Assembly: GCA_026874595.1 (NCBI GenBank)
Contig: CM049316.1
Coordinates: 56,553,676-56,617,675 of the forward strand
Origin: Sipunculus nudus
Taxonomy: Eukaryota > Annelida > Sipuncula > Golfingiida > Sipunculidae
Direction of reading: 5' to 3'
DNA length: 64,000 nt
Positions 11,901-20,470 of the stretch are shown here, one piece after another. Every line of letters starts with the position of its first letter. Within the stretch, counting starts at the first letter, position 1. Both the position numbers and the translations under genes were made by a program. The notes under the pieces are model-generated. The model saw only the letters and a program-made list of their open reading frames with translations. It was not told where the DNA came from and searched no databases.

Positions 11901-14900
11901 GCGACCTCTTCGAAAGACTCAGTGAAGCACGTCTTACCTTCAGTTAAATCTGAGTTTTGTCACGCACAAGTAACATTTTTGGGTCATATTGTAGAACAGG
12001 GTCAAGTAAAACCTGTTGATGCTGAAATAAGTTCTATTTCTGCATTTCCTAGACCAGAAAACAAAAAGCAAATAGTGCGTTTTCTTGGTATGGTTGGATA
12101 CTACAGGAAGTTTTGTACATTTTTTTCTGCTGTAGCTGAACCTTTGACTAATTTGTTAAAGAAGAAACAAACGTTTGTATGGAATGTTCAGTGTGAAAAT
12201 GCTTTTCAGAATTTGAAAGCAATTCTGCAAAGTTCACCAATTTTGGTAGCTCCAGACTTTTCTGTACCTTTAAAGTTAGCTGTAGATGCTAGTGATACTG
12301 CTGCTGGTGCTGTGTCGTTACAAGAAGGCAGTGATGGCATAGATCATCCAATTTGTTATTTTTTCAAGAAAGTTTAATGCAAACAAGAAAAACTATTCCA
12401 CTATTGAAAAAGAATGTTTGGGTTTGATTTTGGCATTGCAACATTTTGAAGTTTATGTTACTTCATCAGTCAAGCCTGTCGTTGTCTTCAGTGATCACAA
12501 TCCTCTCACGTTGATGAACAAGAAGAAAAGATTGTTGAGATGGAGAATGTTTTTACAGGATTACAATCTTGAAATCAGACACATGAAAGGGAAGGACAAT
12601 GTACTTTTAGATTGCTTATCGAGATGTTTATGACATGTTGTAAACGAGATGTTTATGTAGTGTTGTAAATAAGATGTTCTTGAGATGTTGTAAAGATTTA
12701 TTGATTGCGATCGAGAAAACTTTCTTTTTTCTTACAGGAGGGGGAGTGTTACAGATGTCTGTTTTATTGTTCGCTGTTGACATTCTGATTTGTGTTTGGC
12801 TCAAGCCCCGGGCGTTGCTATGCTACAGCGTTCCTTGTTCTAGCTGGCCGGGCGCGGCCCACGTGGGAACTCTACACAGCGCTCGGATTAATCTGTGCCG
12901 TGTGAACACTTACATGAAGAAACACAGCGTTCCTTGTTCGAGTTTGATCTTTGGGGCGTGTGTACTGTGTATTATGTTAGGTTCTTTAGAGTGTTCGGGA
13001 AATGGAAAGTTCTTGGCTTGAGGTGAAAAGTTATAAATACGGGGCTGTGTTTTAGAGCCGGGAGAGAGGGGACAGATATTCCAGCGGACACAGAAGGATG
13101 TAAGTCATTTTGTGAAACTTTCCCTGTAATTGCGGCAATTATAACTTTTCTTCGAATTTGTAAAGGATTTTAATTAGTCTTCAGTTTGCCTTTGGGATCA
13201 CTATCAGAACTTCACTTTTGGATTACAACAAATTGATTTTGTGATTGAACTGGACTGTTATTCTCTGAGAAGATTTATATGAACTATTCATCTGGATTAT
13301 ATGCTTTAAAGGACTTTTTGTCGCTGTGACAGTGGCGGTATCCATGTACTGTACACTTTATTTTATATACTTGTATTGATTGACTGTTGTACTGTTGTTA
13401 TACTGTGTAATTGTATTGATTTAGTGTATTGTAATGTTAGGATTGTTTTAAGAATAAATTATAATTATTTGTTAACAAAAAAACACTGACTTCTTTATTC
13501 ATTCCCCTAGACATTTCACGCTGCCTAGTGTTACAGAATCTGATTTCTTTTATCTCAATAACAAAATTTATGCTCTTAGAATAACCGCTGTTGTAACCTT
13601 AAAAATTGCGTCAAGTTCATCCTTTTTCGAACCTGACCTAGCCCTTGATAAGGTGCATTAACGCTGCAAGTTTGGTGACTGTATCTCAAATTATGTTTGA
13701 GTTATTATGTTAACATCATTTTTGCATTATCGCCGCTGTGACCTTGAAAAATGCGTTAAGGTCATCCATGTTCGAGCTTAACTTAGCCCTTGATAAGGTG
13801 CATCAATGCTGCAAGTTTGGTGGCTGCTTCTCAAACTCTTTGAGTTATTGCGTTTACATTATATTAGCATTATCGCCGCTGTGACTTTGTGAACACGGGA
13901 CGCTCACCAGGAAAATCATGCCGTCGGAAGAAGGTCAGCCTAGATGAAACGCGAACTCGATCTGTAACTGGTCATTATCAAACCACACATCGAAAATCAG
14001 TTCAATATCTGCAGACATTGAAGAAGATGTCCGTACAAGTGAATTTTTCATGAAATCTTCTATGTTCAGGAGCCGTCTTTCCGGCAAATGTAGGTCAGCC
14101 GGGACGAAACACAAACTCGATCTGTAACTTGTCATCATCCATAAAAAAAAAACAGTGCCCTATTACTCACAGATTATAGGCCAGTGTATCATAATTTCGG
14201 TTTTGCTTGGAAAATTTCCCATTGACCTCTCTTGATGTCTACAAAGAAGTATCTAGTTTGAGTGTGTACGATTTGTGTCCTCTAATTAGACGACCGGATG
14301 AACAGATGGATAGACGACGGGACAAAGGACAATCGCTATTCTTGTTAGTTAATTCCTAGTAATTTACCAACTGCTACGTGCAGAAATAGTCCTGGAGGAC
14401 AATGACATAATCTGAAAAATGGCTCCTCGGGTTCGGAAAGGGGCGTGGGGGGGGAGCGGCTAAAACTGGTCTTAAACGCTTAAAAAAGATTGAGGCTGCC
14501 AACAAGGGGACGGGGGGGGGGGGTGGGGGGGGAGGGGGGTTCTGGACTCCTTGGACCCCTCAGCTGAATCCGCTTTTGACCGCCATCAAGGAGGCTGTGT
14601 ATGTTGGCGCCGCTCCGCCCAGTAGTTTAAACTTGTCTTGCACACGGGAAGACAAGCATTGGGACAAATGTTTGGACATATGAGAGCGGTTATGTGAGCC
14701 AGATTTTCGCCAAGACAGTTATATTTGACAAGGCTCCCCTGGTGGTAGCCTACATAAAAGCTCCCAGTATGACCAGTAGTGGAATGAAATGGACTGGTAG
14801 GAATGGAATGAGACCACTGCGTAAGGAGTATATGACCCAGCCTGAACCTTGATGCTCCGGTGGAAGTAACGAAACTTCCCATCCGGTGTCAAGAAAATTT

Positions 14901-17900
14901 GCAAACCGCATTAAATTGAATTTTTTATTTCTGTTTCAGCGAAAAGATTTAGCAAACCATGAGATAGTAGGAATGTTGCTAGATCGCTTCGAGAAGCATT
15001 CCATGACACACATCAACTTTCTCCTGTCAGCTTTACGGGTCACTGGTCAGCAGGAGGTAGTTGATGAATACCTTACCCCAGCAGGTGCATATTTTTAAAA
15101 TGGACTTTATTTTGTTTTGTAACATTTTGAACTATTTAAAAAGGTATGCTATTTTAAGCACTCAGTGAGATACCTTTTGGTCGACTTACATTAAACTACA
15201 TGACAATGTCTCAAAGATGTTACTTTTTTGTTTTTCCTCTATTGTGTGTCTTTCTTGTTTGCAAAATATGCAAAATATTTAATTTTTTACTGAATAAAAA
15301 TGTCAGTTTTGGGTAGACAGAAATATGTGATATCATGTTGTGAAGTAAAGTATTTTTAAAGCCCTAATATACATTTGTAATTTCATACCTCTTTGCTATA
15401 CCCCCACATGATATGATTGGCACTTCATTTGTTTGAGAAGCTTGTTTAAGGTAGATGTCATTTGATCTCTGAAAGAAGAGAGAGAGTCTTTCTCACATAG
15501 GTCCTCAAATTCATTACGTTACATGTTTAAATTGTACAGTAAATATAAACATATTTATCATTTTAATGGTCCTTTCAGGTAAATCTCATAATGAGGGAAT
15601 CACATTATTTAGAGCCACATGAGGTAGATATCGTCATTGTTCCAGCAAGGTCTTATTATTGGTTAGGCAAAGAATAATCAGTCCTGATATTCTGTATTTT
15701 TTATTTTTTCTAAGCTGCCCGCTCTGACGTCAAAGTTGATGTCCAACAACTACAGGAGAAGATAACAGACTATCTACTTGGGACATTTACAAAAATTGAC
15801 CATTGGACCAGACAAGACAGACACCTATGGGGAAACGTAGGAGAAGAGTATGTGCCTTTGACGCTGTGTCACAGTGGAAAAGAGAAAATTAAAAAATTAG
15901 AAGACTACACAGAAATATTTAACCAGGTATGTATAATGCTTAAATAATATTAAAACGTAAAATTTAATGTTATGCATATTTTAAGTTTTATGCTTATATT
16001 TTATTATTTAATTTTGAAATAATGAATTTTAAATAAGCCATCTTAGGTGCTGACCTTATTTGCACAAGAGTTATGTGCCTTTAGGGAAAATAATACACAT
16101 GCATTTGATCTACCTGCATTGCTCTTTTGTCAAGTATTCCTGTATGTCAATTTATTTTTCACTCCCTTTAAATCATTCTGATAATATACCCCTTAAGAAT
16201 ATCCAAGTGCTTTTTTCATTATGTATTATCTGAATAAAAAGTGAATTCATTTAGCAAAGAAAAAGTGGACATTATTATTACGTGCATACTCATCATCCGC
16301 TGTGATTCCTAAAAAAGGATTCCCCCTTGACATTCACTTGTTATATAGACAAAAAAATTCCCCCTTGACATTCTCCTGTCATATAGACTATTTTCATTTT
16401 GGTCCAGTATTTTTAACGAATCGACGCATAGTATGACACGTAATGTATGAATGCACATTTTCTTTTGTAGACACCCGAAAACACCAGATCATATCGAATT
16501 ATAGTGCATGGTGACGCCGGGGCGGGGAAAACGACTTTACTGAAGAAAATAGCGTATGACTGGTGTCATGTAAAAAGAGGCACACACCATGAAATGAAAT
16601 CGGACAAAGTATCCTTTTTTCAATCATTTGAAATCCTTTTATCCTTGACCTTACGTCTTGTTAAACCAGGCGTGTCAATGATGGAAACCCTTCAAATGCT
16701 GCTTCCATGCTTGAATGAAGACGACATAGCTTACATTCTTTTCTTGCTTGAACATTCTCCTGAAAATATCCTCATATTGTGTGATGGTTATGATGAAATG
16801 ATGAAAGGGACGCCAAGCGAAGTAGAAAAAATGGTGTATAATGTTTTGTGGAACAAGGTGTGTTGTGTAACAACGACACGCTCACACTCACTGTCAGAAC
16901 TCTCTAAATCATGTGACACACTGATACAGGTAAAAGGGTTTACAAACGAACAAGTAAAAATATTTGTTGATAAATCCTTTGCACACATTGAAGGAGACAG
17001 GACAGCAAATGATATGTGGAAAGACCTGAGTCAAAATAAACCTGTAGAAACTTTGGCCTGCATTCCAGTTATCCTGTATTTCATGTGTTTAGTATACGCA
17101 GATCAAGGAAAACTTGGAAACAGCATAGCGGAACTTTACACTGGAATTATTGAAGTACTTTTAAGCCGCTACGAACAGAAAAGGTTCGATTTTGAAAAAA
17201 GGGGGAACTCTGCCGATGTCCTATCAAGAAATCACGGTATTTTGATGAATCTAGGGGAGCTGGCAAAGAAGCGAGACGACAATGGTAATCTGTGCCGTGT
17301 ATATAGCAACGCTGAAGTTATGCGTGTGTTAGGAGAAGACAAAGAAGAGCTTGGAATTCTCCAGAAGGAGTTCCCCTCAAATGCTCTGCAAGAAAGCCAT
17401 TGGACATTCATCCATGGGTCAGTTCAGGAATATATCTATGCATACTACCTGTGTTACGCCAAACAAAACCATTTGTTTGAGGAACTGGCTTCATTTAGCT
17501 TTATTCGTCTGTCCACAGACACAAGTAACACAGATATGGGCTGGTCGAATCTAGTTCATGGAGAACTGGACGAGGCAGTCATTGTAGCCAGAAGAGACAA
17601 CACTATAAACTTCCTGTGTGGTCTTAATAACGAATATGCCAATAAAGTAATACAACAAGTTGTAACGGATAAAAAACTGGATAATGCAACGAATGTAGCT
17701 TGCATTCTTACCCGGTTGTATCAAGACTACTCGGAGAAACATAATTGTAAAATCCCGTTACCGTCGGACTTCCGAGTCGTTACGAGTTTCGACCCCCTGA
17801 CTGCTCTCTGGAAACTTTTCATACTGGACCTTGCAAAGAACCAGCAAAATATTCACACGTTAAGACTTGACTGTTTGTCATCAGACCAGTTGAACTTTAT

Positions 17901-19101
17901 ACCACAATATCTTTGTCATCTGCATGTCCGAACAGACCATTTAACTTCAGATATGTCCAGAATGATAAATACCTTGAAAAATCTGAAAGAGTTGCGGATT
18001 ATGGCTGATAAATTCGACAGTCTCGGTGGTTACCCGTTCTCTGAACTAAAAGTGCTTGAATCCCTAGAAATATTAGATTTTCCTACAGAGCAGAGCAGGA
18101 AAATAGTTCCAAACGGTTTTGTGAAGGCTCTGACTTTCCACAAGAATCTCACAAAGCTTTTATTATCGAATTGCTGCAATGCAACCACACTGACAGATGT
18201 CATCACAAGGCAAAATCAGCTGCCATCTTTACACTCACTTACTCTGAATGGGAGCAAATTGGAAGGTGGATCGGTTGTGTGTGAACTCATTCAGGCATTC
18301 ACTCATCTCCGCCTGCTTTCCATTGACAGATGTGGAATAGACTTATCTAGTGTGGCAGGGAGTCTCAGGAACTGTAATTCCCGATTAGATGAGTTGTTTT
18401 GTTCATACAATCGGGTCTCTTCGGGAACCGGATTAGCAGAGCTTCTTCATAAGCTTTCACGCTTAACCAAAATCTGCATCATCTCGTGCAGCCTCACTGC
18501 CAAGAGTTTTAGTGAGTTCATCAAAGCACTTGATTTGTATGGGCAGATGTCTACGATAAAGTATCTAGACCTTTGTATGAATCCCTTGGTGAGTGGAGTA
18601 GCTCCGCATTTTGCCATGCTTCTTCCACTTTTTCCTAGACTTGAGCGACTGGGCTTAGGAAAATGCCAAATAGACCACTTTTCTTTCATACATCTTCTTA
18701 AGGGCTGGTCAAAAAGGCGTCACGTGCTCAAGTGTCTGAATATTTGCAGTAACAACCTCACCAATGACTCCGTCCTTGAACTGATTAAGTATAGCAAAGC
18801 GGGAACCATAAAGGCGGAATTAGAAATACTATCTCTCGCTGGCAACTCCCAGATAACAGATGGTGTAAGTATATGGAACATCTGTCAGTACAATCCAGGC
18901 TTGAAATTTTTAAACATATTTGGATGTACGTTTAGAAACTTTCCCTTTGATCGTTTTTTCTTTCATCAGTTTAGTCAAAAACCACCCGCATCTGCCGACC
19001 AAACAGATGAATTAAACATAACAGCAGATGCAGACTTGGGTCTTCAGTGGGTAAAATTAAACATGAGGATTAGTAACACATCTGTACAAATTACATCTTA
19101 A
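2612..19101 (+). CDS. CARD-NACHT-LRR receptor (NLR-type), four exons
   Basis: Gene model: exons 2612-2773, 14940-15084, 15715-15926 and 16471-19101. Every junction has GT-AG borders and phases match, giving 3150 nt (1049 residues plus stop). Domain order: CARD-like death fold (about residues 5-100), a linker (about 103-175), a NACHT NTPase with Walker A GDAGAGKTT and Walker B ILILCDGYDE, then winged-helix-like sequence and leucine-rich repeats to the C-terminus. By family knowledge such proteins are cytosolic pattern sensors that oligomerise through NACHT and recruit partners by CARD; the ligand is unknown. The start is fixed by an in-frame TAA at 2597-2599. There are no internal stops. A related NACHT pseudogene lies at 45260-47130. 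Intron 1 (12166 bp) carries a decayed retrotransposon. Family call is strong; expression is inferred only from the intact frame. Confidence 0.88.
2832..2913. repeat. Compound (TA)n(GA)n microsatellite
   Basis: A TA run passes directly into a GA run, about 60 bp inside NLR intron 1. Confidence 0.95.
2914..4122 (+). other. NLR intron 1, left part: nothing recognised
   Basis: AT-rich non-coding intron sequence with no ORF, RNA gene or repeat that I can support. Confidence 0.5.
4123..4203 (+). mobile_element. Head fragment of a Helitron-like repeat
   Basis: It starts ccagatgtgtcggaacgaca and closely matches the head of the element at 60615. It stops abruptly at the 5' LTR, so the LTR element probably landed in it; the candidate remainder is at 13576-14345. 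Confidence 0.5.
4204..5061 (+). repeat. 5' LTR
   Basis: It begins TGTTACAG. Similarity to the 3' LTR runs to 5021; the next terminus compatible with TG...CA is ccgtaaca ending at 5061, eight bases before a candidate primer-binding site. An alternative end is cgtaaca at 5009. The LTR would hold promoter and polyadenylation signals, which I could not locate precisely. Confidence 0.8.
5070..5085 (+). promoter_or_regulatory. Candidate tRNA primer-binding site
   Basis: tgggctcgtctgggag resembles the site complementary to the 3' end of tRNA-Pro used by several retroelements. It sits just downstream of the 5' LTR. A degenerate look-alike (tatgctcgtcacg) follows the alternative LTR end at 5009. Confidence 0.55.
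5229..8250 (+). pseudogene. gag of the LTR element, interrupted
   Basis: An N-terminal SAP-like segment (MADFKPESFVEDSDSDQ, then LTKEQLLRLGQHLGLGVKK) runs 5229-5432 and stops where another repeat is inserted. Gag resumes near 7146 with a Glu/Lys/Leu coiled-coil stretch, then a capsid-like region (RLVPPFQEKEVDKYFLHFEK at about 7448) and a zinc knuckle C-x2-C-x4-H-x4-C at 8122-8163. Stops at 7269 and 7442 and frame changes near 7665 and 7830 disable it. Gag proteins form the particle and bind the RNA; this copy cannot. Confidence 0.8.
5430..7145 (+). mobile_element. Non-autonomous repeat inserted in gag (family A, copy 1)
   Basis: Starts ctagtggcccatgagc and ends tcagctgagctaaaa. Subterminal inverted repeats gctcagctga (about 5449) and tcagctgagc (about 7133) frame it. 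Inside are about three ~270-bp units starting with ctggtttacgagaaa (near 5550, 5828, 6097), then a section with ggtggcgccacc and gttacgatttgtgccctg and a terminal ggacaaagggtgatcgctat. A second full copy is at 53806-55090 and a minus-strand copy at 35320-37190. No coding capacity. Ends CTAA after a hairpin, as Helitron-like elements do; assignment tentative. Confidence 0.75.
8390..9060 (+). pseudogene. Linker and protease remnant of pol
   Basis: An open frame (8504-9121) rich in Ser, Asp and Glu. It contains ILRDT, which resembles the aspartic protease active-site D-T, followed almost at once by GIQLLLGNDVAGDKV, which normally closes the protease region. The body of the protease therefore appears deleted in frame. 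The frame then runs toward the integrase zinc-binding region. Function in the parent element: cleavage of the polyprotein. Confidence 0.6.
9060..11100 (+). pseudogene. Integrase (pol), split by a hAT-type element
   Basis: The HHCC zinc-binding region begins near 9165 (HEASLSGHLGINKTYQKV), is cut at 9271, and resumes after 10172 with SCHTCQMVGKPNQ. Core pieces follow: DFVGPLPK (about 10278), SDQGSNFKSGLF (about 10455) and QYHPESQGALECFHQTLK, consistent with a DDE core. The C-terminal GPY/F module (ARYFGPYIVDKKVSDLNYIL, about 10960-11020) is in the 10743-11588 frame. Frame breaks near 10263, 10430 and 10740 make it non-functional. It lies upstream of reverse transcriptase. Confidence 0.85.
9272..10164. 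mobile_element. Non-autonomous hAT-type DNA transposon
   Basis: 893 bp flanked by an exact 8-bp duplication ctgtaaat (9264-9271 and 10165-10172). Terminal inverted repeats of about 10 bp: aagtggtggg at the left, cccaccacta at the right (one mismatch at the outermost base). The terminal sequence (agtggtgggccgatcatcga) and 8-bp target duplication fit hAT elements. A strong internal hairpin with tcggttt/aaaccga arms lies near 10096-10139. No transposase is encoded. Confidence 0.9.
11200..12632 (+). pseudogene. Reverse transcriptase and RNase H (pol)
   Basis: The RT N-terminus (YRLNPEKQKYPQDEIQYLLD, about 11400; PCILVPKPDG, about 11504) ends at 11586. A second piece carries LLKGFWQVPLTERAKE and KVMPFGMKNSPATYH (about 11660-11790). 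The active-site motif at 11843-11854 reads YIYD rather than YxDD, so the first catalytic Asp is lost. A stop at 11945 follows. The connection (FLGHIVEQGQVKPVD, FLGMVGYYRKF) and RNase H (LAVDASDTAAGAV, SDHNPLTLM, EIRHMKGKDNV) extend to 12632 with another frame break near 12375. Confidence 0.88.
12736..12746 (+). promoter_or_regulatory. Polypurine tract
   Basis: aggagggggag lies directly against the 3' LTR, the expected place for the plus-strand DNA primer. Confidence 0.85.
12747..13575 (+). repeat. 3' LTR
   Basis: Begins tgttacagatgtctgtttta as in the 5' LTR and stays collinear to aaatttatgctc at 13575, where similarity stops about 40 bp short of the proposed 5' LTR end. It is either truncated or marks the true LTR end near 13563. 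Confidence 0.85.
13576..14345 (+). mobile_element. Tandem-repeat-bearing repeat remnant
   Basis: About two ~145-bp units carry ccttgataaggtgcat and ctgcaagtttggtg (13580-13885). Two units of a second repeat follow (13930-14140: gaaacgcgaactcgatctgt, ctatgttcaggagccgtc), the same monomer as the 60750-61515 array. A tail with gggacaaaggacaatcgcta (about 14318) resembles the end of family A. It is probably the right part of the element whose head is at 4123. Confidence 0.6.
14346..14939 (+). other. NLR intron 1, right part
   Basis: Holds a G-rich tract (about 14508-14540) and otherwise unremarkable sequence up to the acceptor tttctgtttcag. Confidence 0.5.
14940..15084 (+). CDS. NLR exon 2: second half of CARD
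   Basis: 145 nt after acceptor ctgtttcag, ending at donor GCAG|GTGCAT, entering in phase 0 and leaving in phase 1. The translation (ANHEIVGMLLDRFEKHSM, then INFLLSALRVTGQQEVVDEY) matches the usual last helices of a CARD, with the F/L-x-x-x-L-R-x-T-G-Q pattern typical of the family. Confidence 0.82.
15085..15714 (+). other. NLR intron 2
   Basis: 630-bp AT-rich intron, GT-AG, without recognised features. Confidence 0.7.
15715..15926 (+). CDS. NLR exon 3: CARD-NACHT linker
   Basis: 212 nt between acceptor tttttctaag and donor CAG|GTATGT; phase 1 in, phase 0 out. The predicted 70 residues are charged (VDVQQLQEKITDYLLGTF, EEYVPLTLCHSGKEKIKKL) and resemble the pre-NACHT segment in which a Y-V-P-L motif precedes the NTPase. 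No separate domain recognised. Confidence 0.75.
15927..16470 (+). other. NLR intron 3
   Basis: 544-bp AT-rich intron with a short tandem duplication near 16317-16388 (attcccccttgacattc present twice). Ends at acceptor tcttttgtag. Confidence 0.7.
16471..19101 (+). CDS. NLR exon 4: NACHT NTPase and leucine-rich repeats
   Basis: 876 codons open to a TAA at 19099-19101. The P-loop GDAGAGKTTLLKK is near 16513. Walker B is ILILCDGYDEMM, with the extra acidic residues usual in NACHT. A sensor-like stretch CCVTTTRSHSL follows. A winged-helix-like region includes FPSNALQESHWTFIHGSVQE; the H-x-S-x-Q-E-Y pattern is common in animal NLRs. From about 17850 leucine-rich repeats appear (LTKLLLSNCCN, LKCLNICSNNLTNDSV, LEILSLAGNSQITDG) and run nearly to the C-terminus. 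No transmembrane segment is seen. Confidence 0.92.
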   Translation, partial: TPENTRSYRIIVHGDAGAGKTTLLKKIAYDWCHVKRGTHHEMKSDKVSFFQSFEILLSLTLRLVKPGVSMMETLQMLLPCLNEDDIAYILFLLEHSPENILILCDGYDEMMKGTPSEVEKMVYNVLWNKVCCVTTTRSHSLSELSKSCDTLIQVKGFTNEQVKIFVDKSFAHIEGDRTANDMWKDLSQNKPVETLACIPVILYFMCLVYADQGKLGNSIAELYTGIIEVLLSRYEQKRFDFEKRGNSADVLSRNHGILMNLGELAKKRDDNGNLCRVYSNAEVMRVLGEDKEELGILQKEFPSNALQESHWTFIHGSVQEYIYAYYLCYAKQNHLFEELASFSFIRLSTDTSNTDMGWSNLVHGELDEAVIVARRDNTINFLCGLNNEYANKVIQQVVTDKKLDNATNVACILTRLYQDYSEKHNCKIPLPSDFRVVTSFDPLTALWKLFILDLAKNQQNIHTLRLDCLSSDQLNFIPQYLCHLHVRTDHLTSDMSRMINTLKNLKELRIMADKFDSLGGYPFSELKVLESLEILDFPTEQSRKIVPNGFVKALTFHKNLTKLLLSNCCNATTLTDVITRQNQLPSLHSLTLNGSKLEGGSVVCELIQAFTHLRLLSIDRCGIDLSSVAGSLRNCNSRLDELFCSYNRVSSGTGLAELLHKLSRLTKICIISCSLTAKSFSEFIKALDLYGQMSTIKYLDLCMNPLVSGVAPHFAMLLPLFPRLERLGLGKCQIDHFSFIHLLKGWSKRRHVLKCLNICSNNLTNDSVLELIKYSKAGTIKAELEILSLAGNSQITDGVSIWNICQYNPGLKFLNIFGCTFRNFPFDRFFFHQFSQKPPASADQTDELNITADADLGLQWVKLNMRISNTSVQITS

Positions 19102-20390
19102 GTTCAGTTTCATACCGTCATGCAAACCAAAGGCGGATTGGATTATCTCTTTCAGCACTTGTCACAAATGGAAATGGACGATATGTATCTTGACATGTAG
19201 GAAGGTCTCCATGATGTGAACTATCTTAATTTCTCATACTTGCAAGCGTAGCTGCCATATGTTGCATCAATGTGACAAAAATAACATACCAAATTTCAGG
19301 ACACAAATGCCCCTACCCGTTTCTGACGGCAGGGTCATATAAATATTTAGGTAATTCATTATTTCTTGCTTCCCTATTTATTTCGTTGATTATCTAGAGT
19401 TATATTTAGATGCTAAATATTATCTCATAAACCGAGTTCATCTTAAGAGCCATGGTGGCCTGGCAAATCTTTTTGGAAACAAAATAAGGTCACGAAACTT
19501 ATATTCTGCGCTCAGCTTTCTGGAAGACTTGCAAAGAGGTAATGATTTTGATCAAATGAACATTTTTTTTTTAAATATTCACTTAAGGAATTATTTATGT
19601 TTATAAAATCTGCATTGCATATTAATTGTATCAATTCTCAGTGAACCACATATTGTGCCTTCGAACACTTGATTTTATATGAAAGTTTAAGAGCCTGTTA
19701 TGGCGTCTGTTGTTGGAAATAAAATCACAACACTAGGGAACATGAAATTTCATATATCGCATCATATTGTATACTTACTACTATACATAAATTTCTTGTC
19801 ATGTCAAGAATACAAAACTGTTTATAATTAGGCGTAAAGTATTTTATTATGTTCTTAAAAAATAGGGGAATGGATTCATAGTCACACCTGCTTACAATAT
19901 AACAAAGATATGTAATTACTGACTTACAGGGATGAGGAGTAACAAACCTTTCATTATGATTTAAAAAAAATAGCGAGAGATAAGCCCAACACCTTCATAT
20001 TACACTTAATTACAGAAATTATCTGTGATATAAAATATGTCGGTGAAATGGTCTCTCTACTTTAAATAAACCACCATGGCAGGATTATATATGGTTGTAT
20101 TGGTTATTAGAAAAGTGGTCAGTTTGCTGCAATATCACAATAGCAGCACATATGGTGAAATCAGTTTTTTATTATTGTGGAAAAAGTTGGCCTTATTGTG
20201 ATTTTTAAAAAAGTGCGTCAAGAAGCATATGTTCATGAGGTGCATGGGCTGAGCTCGAAGGTTACATATGGCTTTTATCTGTCAATCTCAAAATAATCAT
20301 AAACATGTAAAAATTGTTGATCAGCAAGTTTAACTTAACAGTTGATTTAAAGCGGACAGGGTTAAATATCTAAATAAGTGGCTATCCTCT
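19102..20390 (+). other. Downstream of NLR: no gene recognised
   Basis: AT-rich; presumably includes the NLR 3' UTR, but I cannot fix a polyadenylation site. Confidence 0.5.
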
Positions 20391-20394
20391 CTAC

Positions 20395-20470
20395 GAATGC
20401 GGTTATTCATTGCAGTCGTCCCAGATCTACTTTTGTTTAAACCGCTGCTGATATCACCAGTTCCATGAAT
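20395..20470. repeat. Short dispersed repeat
   Basis: gcagtcgtcccagatctac with aaccgctgct recurs near 62300-62350 (gcagtcgttccagatctcc). Same orientation. Confidence 0.45.

Larger units (their letters stand above)
4204..13575 (+). mobile_element. Degenerate Ty3/gypsy LTR retrotransposon with Gmr1-like gene order
   Basis: Two long direct LTRs (4204-5061, 12747-13575) bound gag (5229 onward), a CCHC knuckle (8122-8163), a protease remnant, integrase (9060-11100), then reverse transcriptase and RNase H (11200-12632), and a polypurine tract. Integrase precedes reverse transcriptase; this copia-like order within the gypsy superfamily is the hallmark of Gmr1-like elements. The copy is dead: frameshifts, stops, two later insertions and a changed RT active site. 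By eye the LTRs differ at about 18 of the first 230 bp, so insertion is not recent. It lies in NLR intron 1 in the same orientation as the gene. No clear target-site duplication is seen. Confidence 0.88.

Noticed and set aside
14586-14882. 98-codon minus-strand frame in NLR intron 1
   Set aside because: Lies just before the exon 2 acceptor on the opposite strand; no family recognised.
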